In this document: positions 9,315 through 16,952 of the stretch, in pieces
Numbering within the stretch: the stretch's first letter is position 1
Layout: each line of letters begins with the position of its first letter
Origin: Eubacterium sp.
Lineage (GTDB): Bacteria; Bacillota; Clostridia; Lachnospirales; Lachnospiraceae
Direction of reading: 5' to 3'
Length of the DNA stretch: 58,658 bases
Assembly: GCA_017539165.1 (NCBI GenBank)
Contig: JAFYHN010000045.1
Span: 1 to 58,658, forward strand
Made by a program: the position numbers and the translations under genes
The notes under the pieces: generated by a model
Database searches by the model: none
Told to the model about the DNA's origin: nothing
The model's input: only the letters and a program-made list of their open reading frames with translations

Positions 9315-10295
9315 ATGTTATACAGTTTATTAAGTGGTAGATTTTCAGATATAATTATCACTGTAATAGCAGCTGCAGTTGGCTTTGTCAGTACTTTTTT
9401 GGTGCTGGCAAGGCCACCTCGTTTTTTGCCTCGTGACGGAGGTAAGTTTATCGTAGATAAGGATGGAAACCGACAGTCAATAAATGAAAAGTCGAATGGT
9501 AAGGTGACAGGAGCGGGATTGATCTTTGTTATCATATTCTTTCTGTGTGCCCTGCTGTTTCTTCCTTTTTCAGTTGAAACATTGATATATCTCGTTCTGG
9601 GATTATTTATGATGCTGACGGGATATCTGGATGATACATCAATTAATCCATGGAGAGAACTGGTCAAGGGAATCCTTGATCTGATACTTTCCGTTTCGAC
9701 GGTAGTGGTATTTCTTGTGTACAATTCTTCAAAGATTTATTTCTTTGGGATGTCATTTAATATGCCTATTGTAGTATATGCGATTCTTGGAACGATGTTG
9801 ATCTGGGCATCAATAAATGTAACAAACTGTACTGATGGAGTTGATGGTCTTAGTGGTACAGTTGCGGTTATTGAGCTTTTTACTATGTTTGTACTTTTTA
9901 GGGATGCTATGGCTGAGAAGAGCGGACTTAGCCTGATCCTTGCATTTGTCCTGTTGGCTTATCTGGCGTATAACTGGCACCCTAGTTCGGTTCTTATGGG
10001 AGACGCAGGATCAAGAACTGTTGGATATGTAATAGCGCTGATCTGTATGCTTTCAGGACATCCTTTTATATTCCTTCTTGTTTCACTTGTATTTATCTTT
10101 GATGGTGGACTTGGACTTCTTAAGCTTGCGGTTATGAGAGTTTTCAAGATCAAGTTTCTGGATAAGATAAGATTTCCTTTTCATGATGAACTTAGGAAAG
10201 TGAAGGGCTGGAGCGTAGCAAAGATAGTGGTATTCTTTACCGTATGGCAGATCATAGACTGCCTGATCGCTGCTGCGATTGTAAAATTCATATAG
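9315..10295 (+). CDS. MraY/WecA-family glycosyl-1-phosphate transferase
   Basis: A 326-residue polytopic membrane enzyme transferring a sugar-phosphate from a nucleotide sugar to undecaprenyl phosphate. Visible family marks: GYLDDTSINPW (aspartate pair), NCTDGVDGLSGT (NxxNxxDGxDGL block), VLMGDAGSRTVG (GD[TA]GS block) and FPFHDELRKVKGWS in the place of the MraY TPxHHHFExxGW loop. Only one His of that triple remains. The overall match is to MraY rather than WecA/TagO, but the gene is outside a visible division cluster, so it could be the cell's MraY or a paralogue. About ten membrane segments are predicted. The start is preceded by GGGGA. Confidence 0.85.
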   Translation: MLYSLLSGRFSDIIITVIAAAVGFVSTFLVLARPPRFLPRDGGKFIVDKDGNRQSINEKSNGKVTGAGLIFVIIFFLCALLFLPFSVETLIYLVLGLFMMLTGYLDDTSINPWRELVKGILDLILSVSTVVVFLVYNSSKIYFFGMSFNMPIVVYAILGTMLIWASINVTNCTDGVDGLSGTVAVIELFTMFVLFRDAMAEKSGLSLILAFVLLAYLAYNWHPSSVLMGDAGSRTVGYVIALICMLSGHPFIFLLVSLVFIFDGGLGLLKLAVMRVFKIKFLDKIRFPFHDELRKVKGWSVAKIVVFFTVWQIIDCLIAAAIVKFI

Positions 10296-10323
10296 AAGTT
10301 AGACATGATTTTTGTCAGCCTTC

Positions 10324-10352
10324 TTGCAAGACGAAAGCGGTTAATGTATAAT
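10324..10352 (+). promoter_or_regulatory. Sigma-A-type promoter before aroD
   Basis: TTGCAA (-35) and TATAAT (-10) are separated by exactly 17 bases. The predicted start of transcription is about 50 bases before the aroD start codon. Confidence 0.7.
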
Positions 10353-10412
10353 GTTTACCATCTATCTGAATTTATAAAATAATGTTAGAAGTAATGGCTA
10401 CGGGGGCTCTTT

Positions 10413-11210
10413 ATGAATGAAGTAAAAGTGGGTGAGTATTCCTTTGGAAATGGCTCTCCCCGTGTATGCATTCCCCTTATGGGAAGGACAAGGGATGACA
10501 TACTTGAACAGTCTAAATTAATAATGGAAGAGTGTCACAGGCTTGATGAGTTATATAAGGATTATCCGGAACTCAAGGTCTCGGTTATAGAGTGGCGAGC
10601 TGATTATTATGATGATCTTGCCGACAGTGACAAGTTGTGGGAGATTCTGAATTCACTCCGACTTGCTTTCTCTGACAGACTTCTTCTCTTTACATTCCGT
10701 AGTGAGGAAGAAGGTGGAGAGCTGAGACATGACCGTGTCGGAACACATCTGGACAGAGTTTATGAAAAGGTTATCGAGAGCGGGCTTGTAGATCTGATAG
10801 ACGTTGAGGTTATGCGTGGTAACTATAAGGTTGTCCGTGCTGCAACACTTGCTCATGAAGCTGGTATCAAGGTTGTTATGTCTTATCATGACTTCCAGAA
10901 GACACCGCATGATACTGATATAGTTGAGATACTTCGTGATATGGATATTCTTGGCGGCGATATTCTGAAGATAGCAGTGATGCCTAAGAATGAGTTTGAT
11001 GTCAGACGTATGATGGAACTTCAGACAAGAATGAACGAAGAGTGTTTCAAACCGGTTGTACTTATCTCCATGGGAGAGAATGGCGTAATATCACGTATAA
11101 AGGGAAAAGAGACAGGCGCTTGTCTGACATTTGCTTCTGTGGGAGAAGAGAGTGCTCCCGGACAGATAGAAGCGGCAGATCTTATAGCACTTTTAAAAAA
11201 TCAGATTTAG
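10413..11210 (+). CDS. aroD: 3-Dehydroquinate dehydratase, type I
   Basis: Third step of the shikimate pathway: 3-dehydroquinate to 3-dehydroshikimate via a Schiff base. 265 residues, normal for type I AroD. Key pieces are EWRADYYDDL (substrate-binding Glu/Arg), MSYHDFQKTP with the catalytic His, and ILKIAVMPKN with the Schiff-base Lys. A CGGGGGC stretch lies about nine bases before the ATG. It has its own promoter and ends in a bidirectional terminator, so it is probably monocistronic. Confidence 0.95.
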   Translation: MNEVKVGEYSFGNGSPRVCIPLMGRTRDDILEQSKLIMEECHRLDELYKDYPELKVSVIEWRADYYDDLADSDKLWEILNSLRLAFSDRLLLFTFRSEEEGGELRHDRVGTHLDRVYEKVIESGLVDLIDVEVMRGNYKVVRAATLAHEAGIKVVMSYHDFQKTPHDTDIVEILRDMDILGGDILKIAVMPKNEFDVRRMMELQTRMNEECFKPVVLISMGENGVISRIKGKETGACLTFASVGEESAPGQIEAADLIALLKNQI

Positions 11211-11230
11211 ATCATATCCGAATAAGTAAA

Positions 11231-11262
11231 AAATAAGGCGGCCCAGGGCTGCCTTATTTTTG
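11231..11262. terminator. Bidirectional terminator between aroD and the oxidoreductase gene
   Basis: AAATAAGGC-G-GCCC pairs with GGGC-T-GCCTTATTT. T-runs follow on both strands (TTATTTTTG on plus, TTATTTTTTA on minus). It serves the convergent genes on either side. Confidence 0.85.
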
Positions 11263-11293
11263 CTATATAAGAAATAATGATTTCTATGAATTA

Positions 11294-12319
11294 TTAAACT
11301 CTGCGAACCTGAGGATCTCTTGCTGCTGTTGCATCTTCTCCTGGAAGAGGATAGATTACATCCCAGGTCTTACGGATTGTATCTGTAAAGTTATACATAT
11401 TGAGGATATTTGTTCTAGTATTCTCAGGTGTCTCAAGACGTCCTACGATTACAGCCTGTCGAGCAGCCATAAATTCATATTCATATCCGCTGATATGTTT
11501 CTCTGTGAGGTTAAGCTCCTGCTTAACTTCACCATTTGGAGCATATACGCGAACCTTCTGAGGATTGTTGATATTCTCAATCTCGATTCGTCCATTTGTA
11601 CCGTAAATCATACATCTGTTATCAAGTTCTCCGAGGATAGATGTTACAACTGTAGCAAACTTACCCTTAGGGAAGCTGATCTGTATTGTAGAATATGCAT
11701 CAACTCCTGAAGGGAACTTAGAATAGTTAGAAGCTACAGAGACAGGTGGTGCATTCATGATCATAAAAACAGCTGTAAGTGGATATATACCGAGGTCAAG
11801 AAGTGCTCCGCCGGCTAGTTCCATATTGGTAAGTCTGTCGATTCCTTTAAGATCATAACCAAGATCTGCTATAACAGTTCTTACATCTCCGATCGCTCCC
11901 TGATTGATAATGTCGAGGGTGAGTCTCATCATAGGAACATATCTGAGCCACATAGCCTCGCCACAGAAGATTTTCTTTTCATTTGCATAATCAAGAACTT
12001 CTTTTGTTGTCTGAAGATTGTATGAGAATGGCTTCTCAACGAGACAAGGCTTTCCGGCGTCGATACATTTCTTGGCAAGTTCTGCATGTGTTGATGTGAC
12101 AGTTGCTATATAAACAAGTTCCACTTCTTTATCTGCAAGAAGTTCGTCATATGAGCCATAGCATGTTTTGATGCCGTACTCTGTTCCGAATGCTACTGCC
12201 TTATCAAGGTCTCTAGAAGCTATGGCATAAGGTGTAAATCCTTCCAATTTATTTAGTGTATCTGCTATCGTACCGGCGATATTTCCGGCACCGATTATTC
12301 CAACTTTGAATTCGATCAT
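11294..12319 (-). CDS. Gfo/Idh/MocA family NAD(P)-dependent oxidoreductase
   Basis: 341 residues from the ATG preceded by AAAGGAG at nine bases. A longer reading starting 11 codons earlier would begin before that site and is rejected. The N-terminal Rossmann motif is VGIIGAGNIAGTIADTL, and the EKP motif typical of the family is at PCLVEKPFS. The C-terminal GFO_IDH_MocA domain includes GGALLDLGIYPL. These enzymes oxidise or reduce sugars, inositols or related diols; the substrate cannot be predicted. It is convergent with aroD and divergent from the ABC exporter, and stands alone. Confidence 0.88.
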   Translation of the reverse strand: MIEFKVGIIGAGNIAGTIADTLNKLEGFTPYAIASRDLDKAVAFGTEYGIKTCYGSYDELLADKEVELVYIATVTSTHAELAKKCIDAGKPCLVEKPFSYNLQTTKEVLDYANEKKIFCGEAMWLRYVPMMRLTLDIINQGAIGDVRTVIADLGYDLKGIDRLTNMELAGGALLDLGIYPLTAVFMIMNAPPVSVASNYSKFPSGVDAYSTIQISFPKGKFATVVTSILGELDNRCMIYGTNGRIEIENINNPQKVRVYAPNGEVKQELNLTEKHISGYEYEFMAARQAVIVGRLETPENTRTNILNMYNFTDTIRKTWDVIYPLPGEDATAARDPQVRRV

Positions 12320-12462
12320 TATTAGAGGCTCCTTTTGTTTTTTGTACTTCAATATTCACAGTATAAGATAATTTTATAAAATTGTAAAGAAATGTAAAAA
12401 GTGATAAACTACTGAATATAGTGGTATTAAAAGAAGAATTTTGAAGATAAGAGGACGAGGAA

Positions 12463-14226
12463 TTGAAGGTTTTAAAATCAATACTTAGCGAAGTAAAAGA
12501 TTATAAAGGAGCTTCCATAGCGACGCCGCTTTTCATGGTTCTGGAAGTTATATTAGAGACCATAATTCCCATAATGATGGGTAAAGTTGTAGATATCTCG
12601 GAAGGCGATACTATCGATATGTCGAGGATACTTCTTTACGGAGGTATTATGATCGTGCTTGCTCTCGGTGCGCTCTATGCGGGTGTAATGGGAGGTAAGT
12701 ATGGGGCTATGGCTTCAGCTGGCTTGGCGAAGAATTTGAGACGTGATATGTACAAGAACATTCAGGGATTTGCATTCTCAAATATAGACAGATTTTCATC
12801 GGCTAGTCTTGTAACACGTATGACTACTGATGTTACAAATGTACAGAATGCTTATCAGATGATACTTAGAACCATGGCGAGATCACCGGTAAATCTTTTG
12901 GTGGCTATGATCGCAGCGTTCTGGATCAGTCCGAGAGTGGCTTTGGTTTATCTTGGTGCGGTAATATTCCTTTCTATTGTGGGAGGATTCCTTATAAGCA
13001 GAGTAACAAAGTATTTTACGGCGGCATTTCCGAAGTATGACGAGATGAATGCGAGTGTTCAGGAAAATGTATCTGCCATCCGCGTGGTTAAAGGGTTCGT
13101 GCGTGAAGATTATGAGCGAGAGAGATTCAAGAAAGCCAGCGGAATGATATATAACCTGTTCGTGAAAGCGGAGAGTATCATGGCATTTACCATGCCACTA
13201 ATGCAGTTTACTATCTATTTCTGTATACTGATGGTCAGCTGGACCAGTGCTAAGCTCATAGTGGCAGGTGCTGGAGCTCCCGGGGCTCTTACTACAGGTG
13301 ATCTGTCAACGCTTCTCGCATACTGCATGCAGATTCTTATAAGTCTGATGATGCTTTCTATGGTCATAATCATGATCACTATGTCAGCGGCGAGTGGAAG
13401 ACGTATTGCTGAGGTTCTTGAGGAGGAGACGGATCTTAAGAATCCTGAGAATCCTGAGATGAATATCGCTGATGGAAGTATAGACTTTGAAAATGTAATG
13501 TTCAGATATAATGAGCACTCTGAACGTCCGGTTCTTGAAGATATCAATCTTCATATAGATTCTGGTCAGACTATCGGAATCATAGGTGCGACGGGTAGTT
13601 CCAAGACCAGTCTGGTCAATCTGATCAGCAGACTGTACGATGTTTCGGAAGGAACTGTTCGTGTTGGCGGCAAGGATGTTAGAAGCTATGATCTGGAAGC
13701 ACTCAGAAACACGGTTGCTGTTGTCCTTCAGAAGAATGTTCTGTTCTCAGGAACTATTCTTGAAAATCTGAGATGGGGCAATAAGAATGCAACTGAAGAA
13801 GAGTGTAAAGAAGCCTGCAGACTTGCTTGTGCAGACGACTTTATCGAAAGTTTCCCGGATCAGTACAATACGAAACTGGAACAGGGTGGAACAAATGTAT
13901 CCGGAGGTCAGAAGCAGAGAATATGTATTGCCAGAGCTCTGCTTAAGAAGCCGAAGGTTCTTATCCTTGATGATTCGACCAGTGCAGTAGATACTGCAAC
14001 TGATGCAAGAATAAGACAGTCATTTAAAGAGTTCATTCCTGAGACAACGAAGATCATCATAGCACAGCGTATTTCGAGTGTTATGGATTCCGATAAGATA
14101 ATCGTAATGGAAGAGGGAAGAATAAATGGATTCGGAACTCACGAAGAATTGCTTGCGACAAATGATATCTACAAAGATGTTTATGAATCACAGCAGGGCG
14201 GATCACGTGACTTTGACGAGAATTAG
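12463..14226 (+). CDS. Heterodimeric ABC exporter, subunit 1 (degenerate ATP site)
   Basis: A 587-residue half-transporter: six membrane helices (ABC_membrane, ~residues 15-310) then an ATPase domain. Walker A is G375-A-T-G-S-S-K-T, with Ser where the last loop Gly is usual. The signature VSGGQKQR is canonical. Walker B LILDDSTSAVDT has Asp504 in place of the catalytic Glu. Such a half usually pairs with a canonical partner, as in BmrC/BmrD-like exporters, and the next gene provides it. The TTG start is chosen because GAGGACGAGG lies just upstream and no ATG fits. Probable role: export of drugs or lipophilic compounds. Confidence 0.92.
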   Translation: MKVLKSILSEVKDYKGASIATPLFMVLEVILETIIPIMMGKVVDISEGDTIDMSRILLYGGIMIVLALGALYAGVMGGKYGAMASAGLAKNLRRDMYKNIQGFAFSNIDRFSSASLVTRMTTDVTNVQNAYQMILRTMARSPVNLLVAMIAAFWISPRVALVYLGAVIFLSIVGGFLISRVTKYFTAAFPKYDEMNASVQENVSAIRVVKGFVREDYERERFKKASGMIYNLFVKAESIMAFTMPLMQFTIYFCILMVSWTSAKLIVAGAGAPGALTTGDLSTLLAYCMQILISLMMLSMVIIMITMSAASGRRIAEVLEEETDLKNPENPEMNIADGSIDFENVMFRYNEHSERPVLEDINLHIDSGQTIGIIGATGSSKTSLVNLISRLYDVSEGTVRVGGKDVRSYDLEALRNTVAVVLQKNVLFSGTILENLRWGNKNATEEECKEACRLACADDFIESFPDQYNTKLEQGGTNVSGGQKQRICIARALLKKPKVLILDDSTSAVDTATDARIRQSFKEFIPETTKIIIAQRISSVMDSDKIIVMEEGRINGFGTHEELLATNDIYKDVYESQQGGSRDFDEN

Positions 14227-14261
14227 TTTCTGTTCGGACTTTAGAAAAGAGGAATAAATAT

Positions 14262-16193
14262 ATGGCAATGGGAAAAGGAACACCGCGCGGCATGAAACCG
14301 CAGGTGGAAAACCCGGGCAAGATTTTGAAACGCCTGATGGGTTATATATTCAAATACTATGGATTTCAGATGGTCCTGGTATTCATTTTCATTCTTGTGG
14401 GAGTACTTGCTAATCTACAAGGAACTATGTTTATGAAGTCTCTTATCGATGACTACATAGACCCGATGCTGAAGAGTGGAAGCAAGGATTTTAGCCCACT
14501 TCTACGAGCTATCATAAAAACAGCTATATTTTACGGAATAGGTATTGCTTCCACATATGCCTATAATCGTATCATGGTAAATGTATCACAGGGTACACTG
14601 AGAAGAATCAGAGACAGCCTGTTTGATCATATGCAGTCCCTTCCTATCAGTTACTTTGACAGGAACACTCATGGAGATATCATGTCGATATATACTAACG
14701 ACGTTGATACTCTGAGACAGATGATAAGTATGAGTATCCCTCAGCTATACTCAAGTGCGCTGACACTCGTGGGTGTTATCGTATGTATGGTCATAAGAAG
14801 TGTGCCTCTTACAATTGTTTCATTTATCATGGTTGGATTGATGCTTAGAGTGACAATGTCTATCTCTAAAAAGAGTGGAAGTTACTTTGTGGCCCAGCAG
14901 AAGGATCTTGGTAAGGAAAATGGATACATAGAGGAGATGATCACAGGACAGAAAGTAATCAAGGTATTCTGTCATGAAGAGGAGAGCATCGAGGAGTTCA
15001 ATAAGCTGAATGATCAGCTTTTTGACAGTGCTTATAATGCGAATAAATATGCAAATATCCTCATGCCTTCAATGGCTCAGCTAGGCAACTTAAGCTATGT
15101 TGTATGTACTGTTGCCGGAGCGTTTCTTGTGCTTTCACAGTTTGGTGTGAAGGGAGCGGGCTTTGCTGGTATAGCACCGCTTACTGTCGGAGGACTTGTA
15201 TCATTTCTGACCTTTAACAAGAGCTTTAATATGCCTATCAATCAGGTATCCATGCAGTTTAACTCTATAATCATGGCACTTGCAGGGGCTGACAGGGTAT
15301 TTAAACTTATGGACGAAGAGTCTGAGTCAGATGATGGATATGTAACTCTTGTAAATGCCAAGGAAGGTCCGGATGGAAAGCTCATCGAAACTACTGAGAG
15401 AACCGGGCTCTGGGCATGGAAGCATCAGCATCAGGCAGATGGAAGCATCGACTATGTTAAACTTGAGGGCGATATCTTCATGAATGATGTTGACTTCGGT
15501 TATGTACCGGATAAGATGGTGCTTCATAATGTTTCCGTATTCGCTAAGCCGGGACAGAAGATTGCATTTGTCGGTTCGACGGGAGCAGGTAAGACAACTA
15601 TAACGAACCTGATCAACAGATTCTATGATATTCAGGATGGAAAGATCAGATTCGATAACATCAATATCAACAAGATAAAGAAGGGTGACCTGAGGCGTTC
15701 GCTTGGACTGGTTCTTCAGGATACGCATCTCTTTACTGCGACAGTTATGGAGAATATACGTTACGGAAGACTGGATGCAACTGACGAGGAATGCATTGCG
15801 GCTGCGAAACTTGCAAATGCAGATACATTTATCAGACAGCTGCCGGATGGCTATAATACAATGCTCACCGGAGACGGAGGTAATCTGAGTCAGGGACAGC
15901 GTCAGCTTCTTGCTATAGCAAGAGCGGCGGTTGCAGATCCTCCGGCGCTTATTCTGGATGAGGCTACATCGTCTATAGATACGAGAACTGAGCGTGAGGT
16001 TCAGGAAGGAATGGATAAGCTGATGGCGGGCAGGACTACATTTGTCATAGCTCACAGGCTTTCTACAGTTAAGAACAGTGATTGTATCATGGTGCTGGAA
16101 CACGGACGTATAATTGAGAGAGGAACCCACGATGAGCTCCTTGCTGAGAAGGGTAAATATTATCAGCTCTATACAGGTCTCAGTGCGAGTTGA
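14262..16193 (+). CDS. Heterodimeric ABC exporter, subunit 2 (canonical ATPase)
   Basis: 643 residues: a membrane domain (~30-340) with an N-terminal GMKPQVENPGK-type cytoplasmic lead, and an ATPase domain with Walker A GSTGAGKTT starting at residue 438. Walker B ALILDEATSSIDT keeps the catalytic Glu. The signature is LSQGQRQ instead of LSGGQ. An insertion of ~40 residues (~350-400, with WAWKHQHQADG) sits at the start of the ATPase domain, as in several Lachnospiraceae paralogues. It follows subunit 1 by 35 bases with an AGAGGA site. The altered signature faces the altered Walker B of subunit 1, so a single active site is expected per dimer. Confidence 0.93.
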   Translation: MAMGKGTPRGMKPQVENPGKILKRLMGYIFKYYGFQMVLVFIFILVGVLANLQGTMFMKSLIDDYIDPMLKSGSKDFSPLLRAIIKTAIFYGIGIASTYAYNRIMVNVSQGTLRRIRDSLFDHMQSLPISYFDRNTHGDIMSIYTNDVDTLRQMISMSIPQLYSSALTLVGVIVCMVIRSVPLTIVSFIMVGLMLRVTMSISKKSGSYFVAQQKDLGKENGYIEEMITGQKVIKVFCHEEESIEEFNKLNDQLFDSAYNANKYANILMPSMAQLGNLSYVVCTVAGAFLVLSQFGVKGAGFAGIAPLTVGGLVSFLTFNKSFNMPINQVSMQFNSIIMALAGADRVFKLMDEESESDDGYVTLVNAKEGPDGKLIETTERTGLWAWKHQHQADGSIDYVKLEGDIFMNDVDFGYVPDKMVLHNVSVFAKPGQKIAFVGSTGAGKTTITNLINRFYDIQDGKIRFDNININKIKKGDLRRSLGLVLQDTHLFTATVMENIRYGRLDATDEECIAAAKLANADTFIRQLPDGYNTMLTGDGGNLSQGQRQLLAIARAAVADPPALILDEATSSIDTRTEREVQEGMDKLMAGRTTFVIAHRLSTVKNSDCIMVLEHGRIIERGTHDELLAEKGKYYQLYTGLSAS

Positions 16194-16200
16194 GAAAAAA

Positions 16201-16246
16201 AGAGTGTTGCAAGCGACACTCTCCGCGCGAGGCGCATCCTTAGCGG
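16201..16246 (+). repeat. Two short hairpins downstream of the exporter
   Basis: AGAGTGT-N8-ACACTCT (16201-16222) is followed by CCGC-N16-GCGG (16223-16246). They are GC-rich compared with the surroundings and lie between the exporter stop and the strong terminator. They may stabilise the 3' end of the exporter mRNA. Confidence 0.45.
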
Positions 16247-16250
16247 AAAA

Positions 16251-16288
16251 AAAAGCTCTTGCCATTAATCTTAATGGCAGGAGCTTTT
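16251..16288. terminator. Strong bidirectional terminator
   Basis: A 17-pair stem (AAAAGCTC..CCATTA with TAATGG..GAGCTTTT) and a four-base loop. On the minus strand the stem runs into TTTTTTTT, giving a strong terminator for the regulator gene. On plus it is followed by GTGTTTTA and ends the exporter transcript. Confidence 0.9.
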
Positions 16289-16293
16289 GTGTT

Positions 16294-16689
16294 TTAGTCA
16301 TTTTTAATCGATGTGAGGTTCTGTTTATACGCATGTTTCCACAGTGCGTCAAATGTTTTCTCTGTGAGATCATGCTCTATCTTACATGCGTCTTCTGCAG
16401 CGGTTTCTTCATCGATTCCAAGATGAATGAAGAAGTCTGTCAGAACTTTATGTCTTGTATATATTTTGGAAGCTATGGACATTCCCTCTTCTGTAAGAGT
16501 GATCATACCGTCTTCGTTGAAAGAAATGTATCCATTCTCACGAAGTCTTTTGGTAGCATAACTAACACTTGGTTTGGAGACATTAAGTTGGTTTGCAACA
16601 TCTATAGAACGAACATATCCTTTTCTTTCTTTAATCATGAGTATTGCCTCCAGATAATCCTCTGCAGACTGGTGAATCTCCATTGCCAA
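16294..16689 (-). CDS. DtxR/MntR-family metal-dependent transcriptional regulator
   Basis: A 131-residue cytoplasmic repressor. The N-terminal winged helix (~8-65) includes SAEDYLEAILMI, VANQLNVSKPSVSYATKRL and a wing DGMITLTEEG. The metal-binding/dimerisation part has the family pattern H...DFFIHLGIDEETAAEDACKIEHDL (Glu, Cys and His ligands). There is no SH3-like third domain, so it is MntR-sized rather than DtxR-sized. The TTG start is preferred because GGAGG lies eight bases before it, while the ATG two codons later would be too far. The metal (Mn or Fe) is not decided by the sequence. An operator-like palindrome overlaps its own promoter, suggesting autorepression. Confidence 0.9.
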   Translation of the reverse strand: MAMEIHQSAEDYLEAILMIKERKGYVRSIDVANQLNVSKPSVSYATKRLRENGYISFNEDGMITLTEEGMSIASKIYTRHKVLTDFFIHLGIDEETAAEDACKIEHDLTEKTFDALWKHAYKQNLTSIKND

Positions 16690-16729
16690 CGCAGTAGCCT
16701 CCTTTAAATTTCATTAAATTTATTAACTG

Positions 16730-16758
16730 ATGTTAGCATAATTTAACTAAAAAAGCAA
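16730..16758 (-). promoter_or_regulatory. Promoter of the DtxR-family gene with overlapping palindromic operator
   Basis: On the minus strand: TTGCTT (16758-16753), 17 bases, then TAACAT (16735-16730). The 16-bp near-palindrome GTTAGCATAATTTAAC (plus strand, 16732-16747) covers the -10 and part of the spacer. That is where a repressor would block polymerase. TTAG/CTAA half-sites are typical of DtxR-family operators. Confidence 0.6.
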
Positions 16759-16766
16759 GTATAAGG

Positions 16767-16818
16767 TTGACATTTTATTTATATTATATTAATATAGCCA
16801 TGGTTAGATAGAACTAAC
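16767..16818 (+). promoter_or_regulatory. Strong orphan promoter with palindromic operator at the start site
   Basis: TTGACA (16767-16772), 17 bases, TAATAT (16790-16795). Just downstream, over the expected +1, lies GTTAGATAGAACTAAC (16803-16818), a perfect 5-6-5 palindrome with the same spacing and half-site as the one in the divergent regulator promoter. No gene follows before a terminator. Confidence 0.7.
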
Positions 16819-16875
16819 TTATATGATAAACTCCTTTGATACGAGGCTGTCGATATTTCGGCAGCCTTTTTCTTT
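16802..16875 (+). ncRNA. Candidate ~70-nt metal-regulated small RNA
   Basis: The orphan promoter would start transcription near 16802. A terminator hairpin (AGGCTGTCGA with TCGGCAGCCT, 16844-16867, then TTTTTCTTT) ends it near 16875. Only a 21-codon reading frame without a ribosome site is inside or overlapping. It may be a small RNA or the leftover leader of a lost metal-uptake gene. No known RNA family is recognised. Confidence 0.45.
16844..16875 (+). terminator. Rho-independent terminator of the short orphan transcript
   Basis: A ten-pair stem (one T-G wobble) with a four-base loop, then TTTTTCTTT. It is well upstream of the alaA promoter and belongs to the orphan promoter. Confidence 0.85.
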
Positions 16876-16884
16876 AAAAACCTC

Positions 16885-16914
16885 TTGAAGGGTTTACTTA
16901 TGCGGTGATATAAT
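16885..16914 (+). promoter_or_regulatory. Extended -10 promoter before alaA
   Basis: TTGAAG (16885-16890), 18 bases, then TATAAT (16909-16914) with TGA directly before it (extended -10). The start codon of alaA is 39 bases downstream. Confidence 0.7.
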
Positions 16915-16952
16915 ATTCAAATTGTAATATTCTCATACGAGGAGTGAGGAAA

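Noticed and set aside
15327-16373. A 348-codon open frame on the minus strand
   Set aside because: It lies antisense to the exporter ATPase, is rich in Ser/Cys/Arg without domain pattern, and crosses the terminator; a shadow of the real gene.
16822-16890. A 21-codon leader peptide in the orphan transcript
   Set aside because: There is no ribosome binding site, and the frame runs through the terminator stem, so it is unlikely to be translated.
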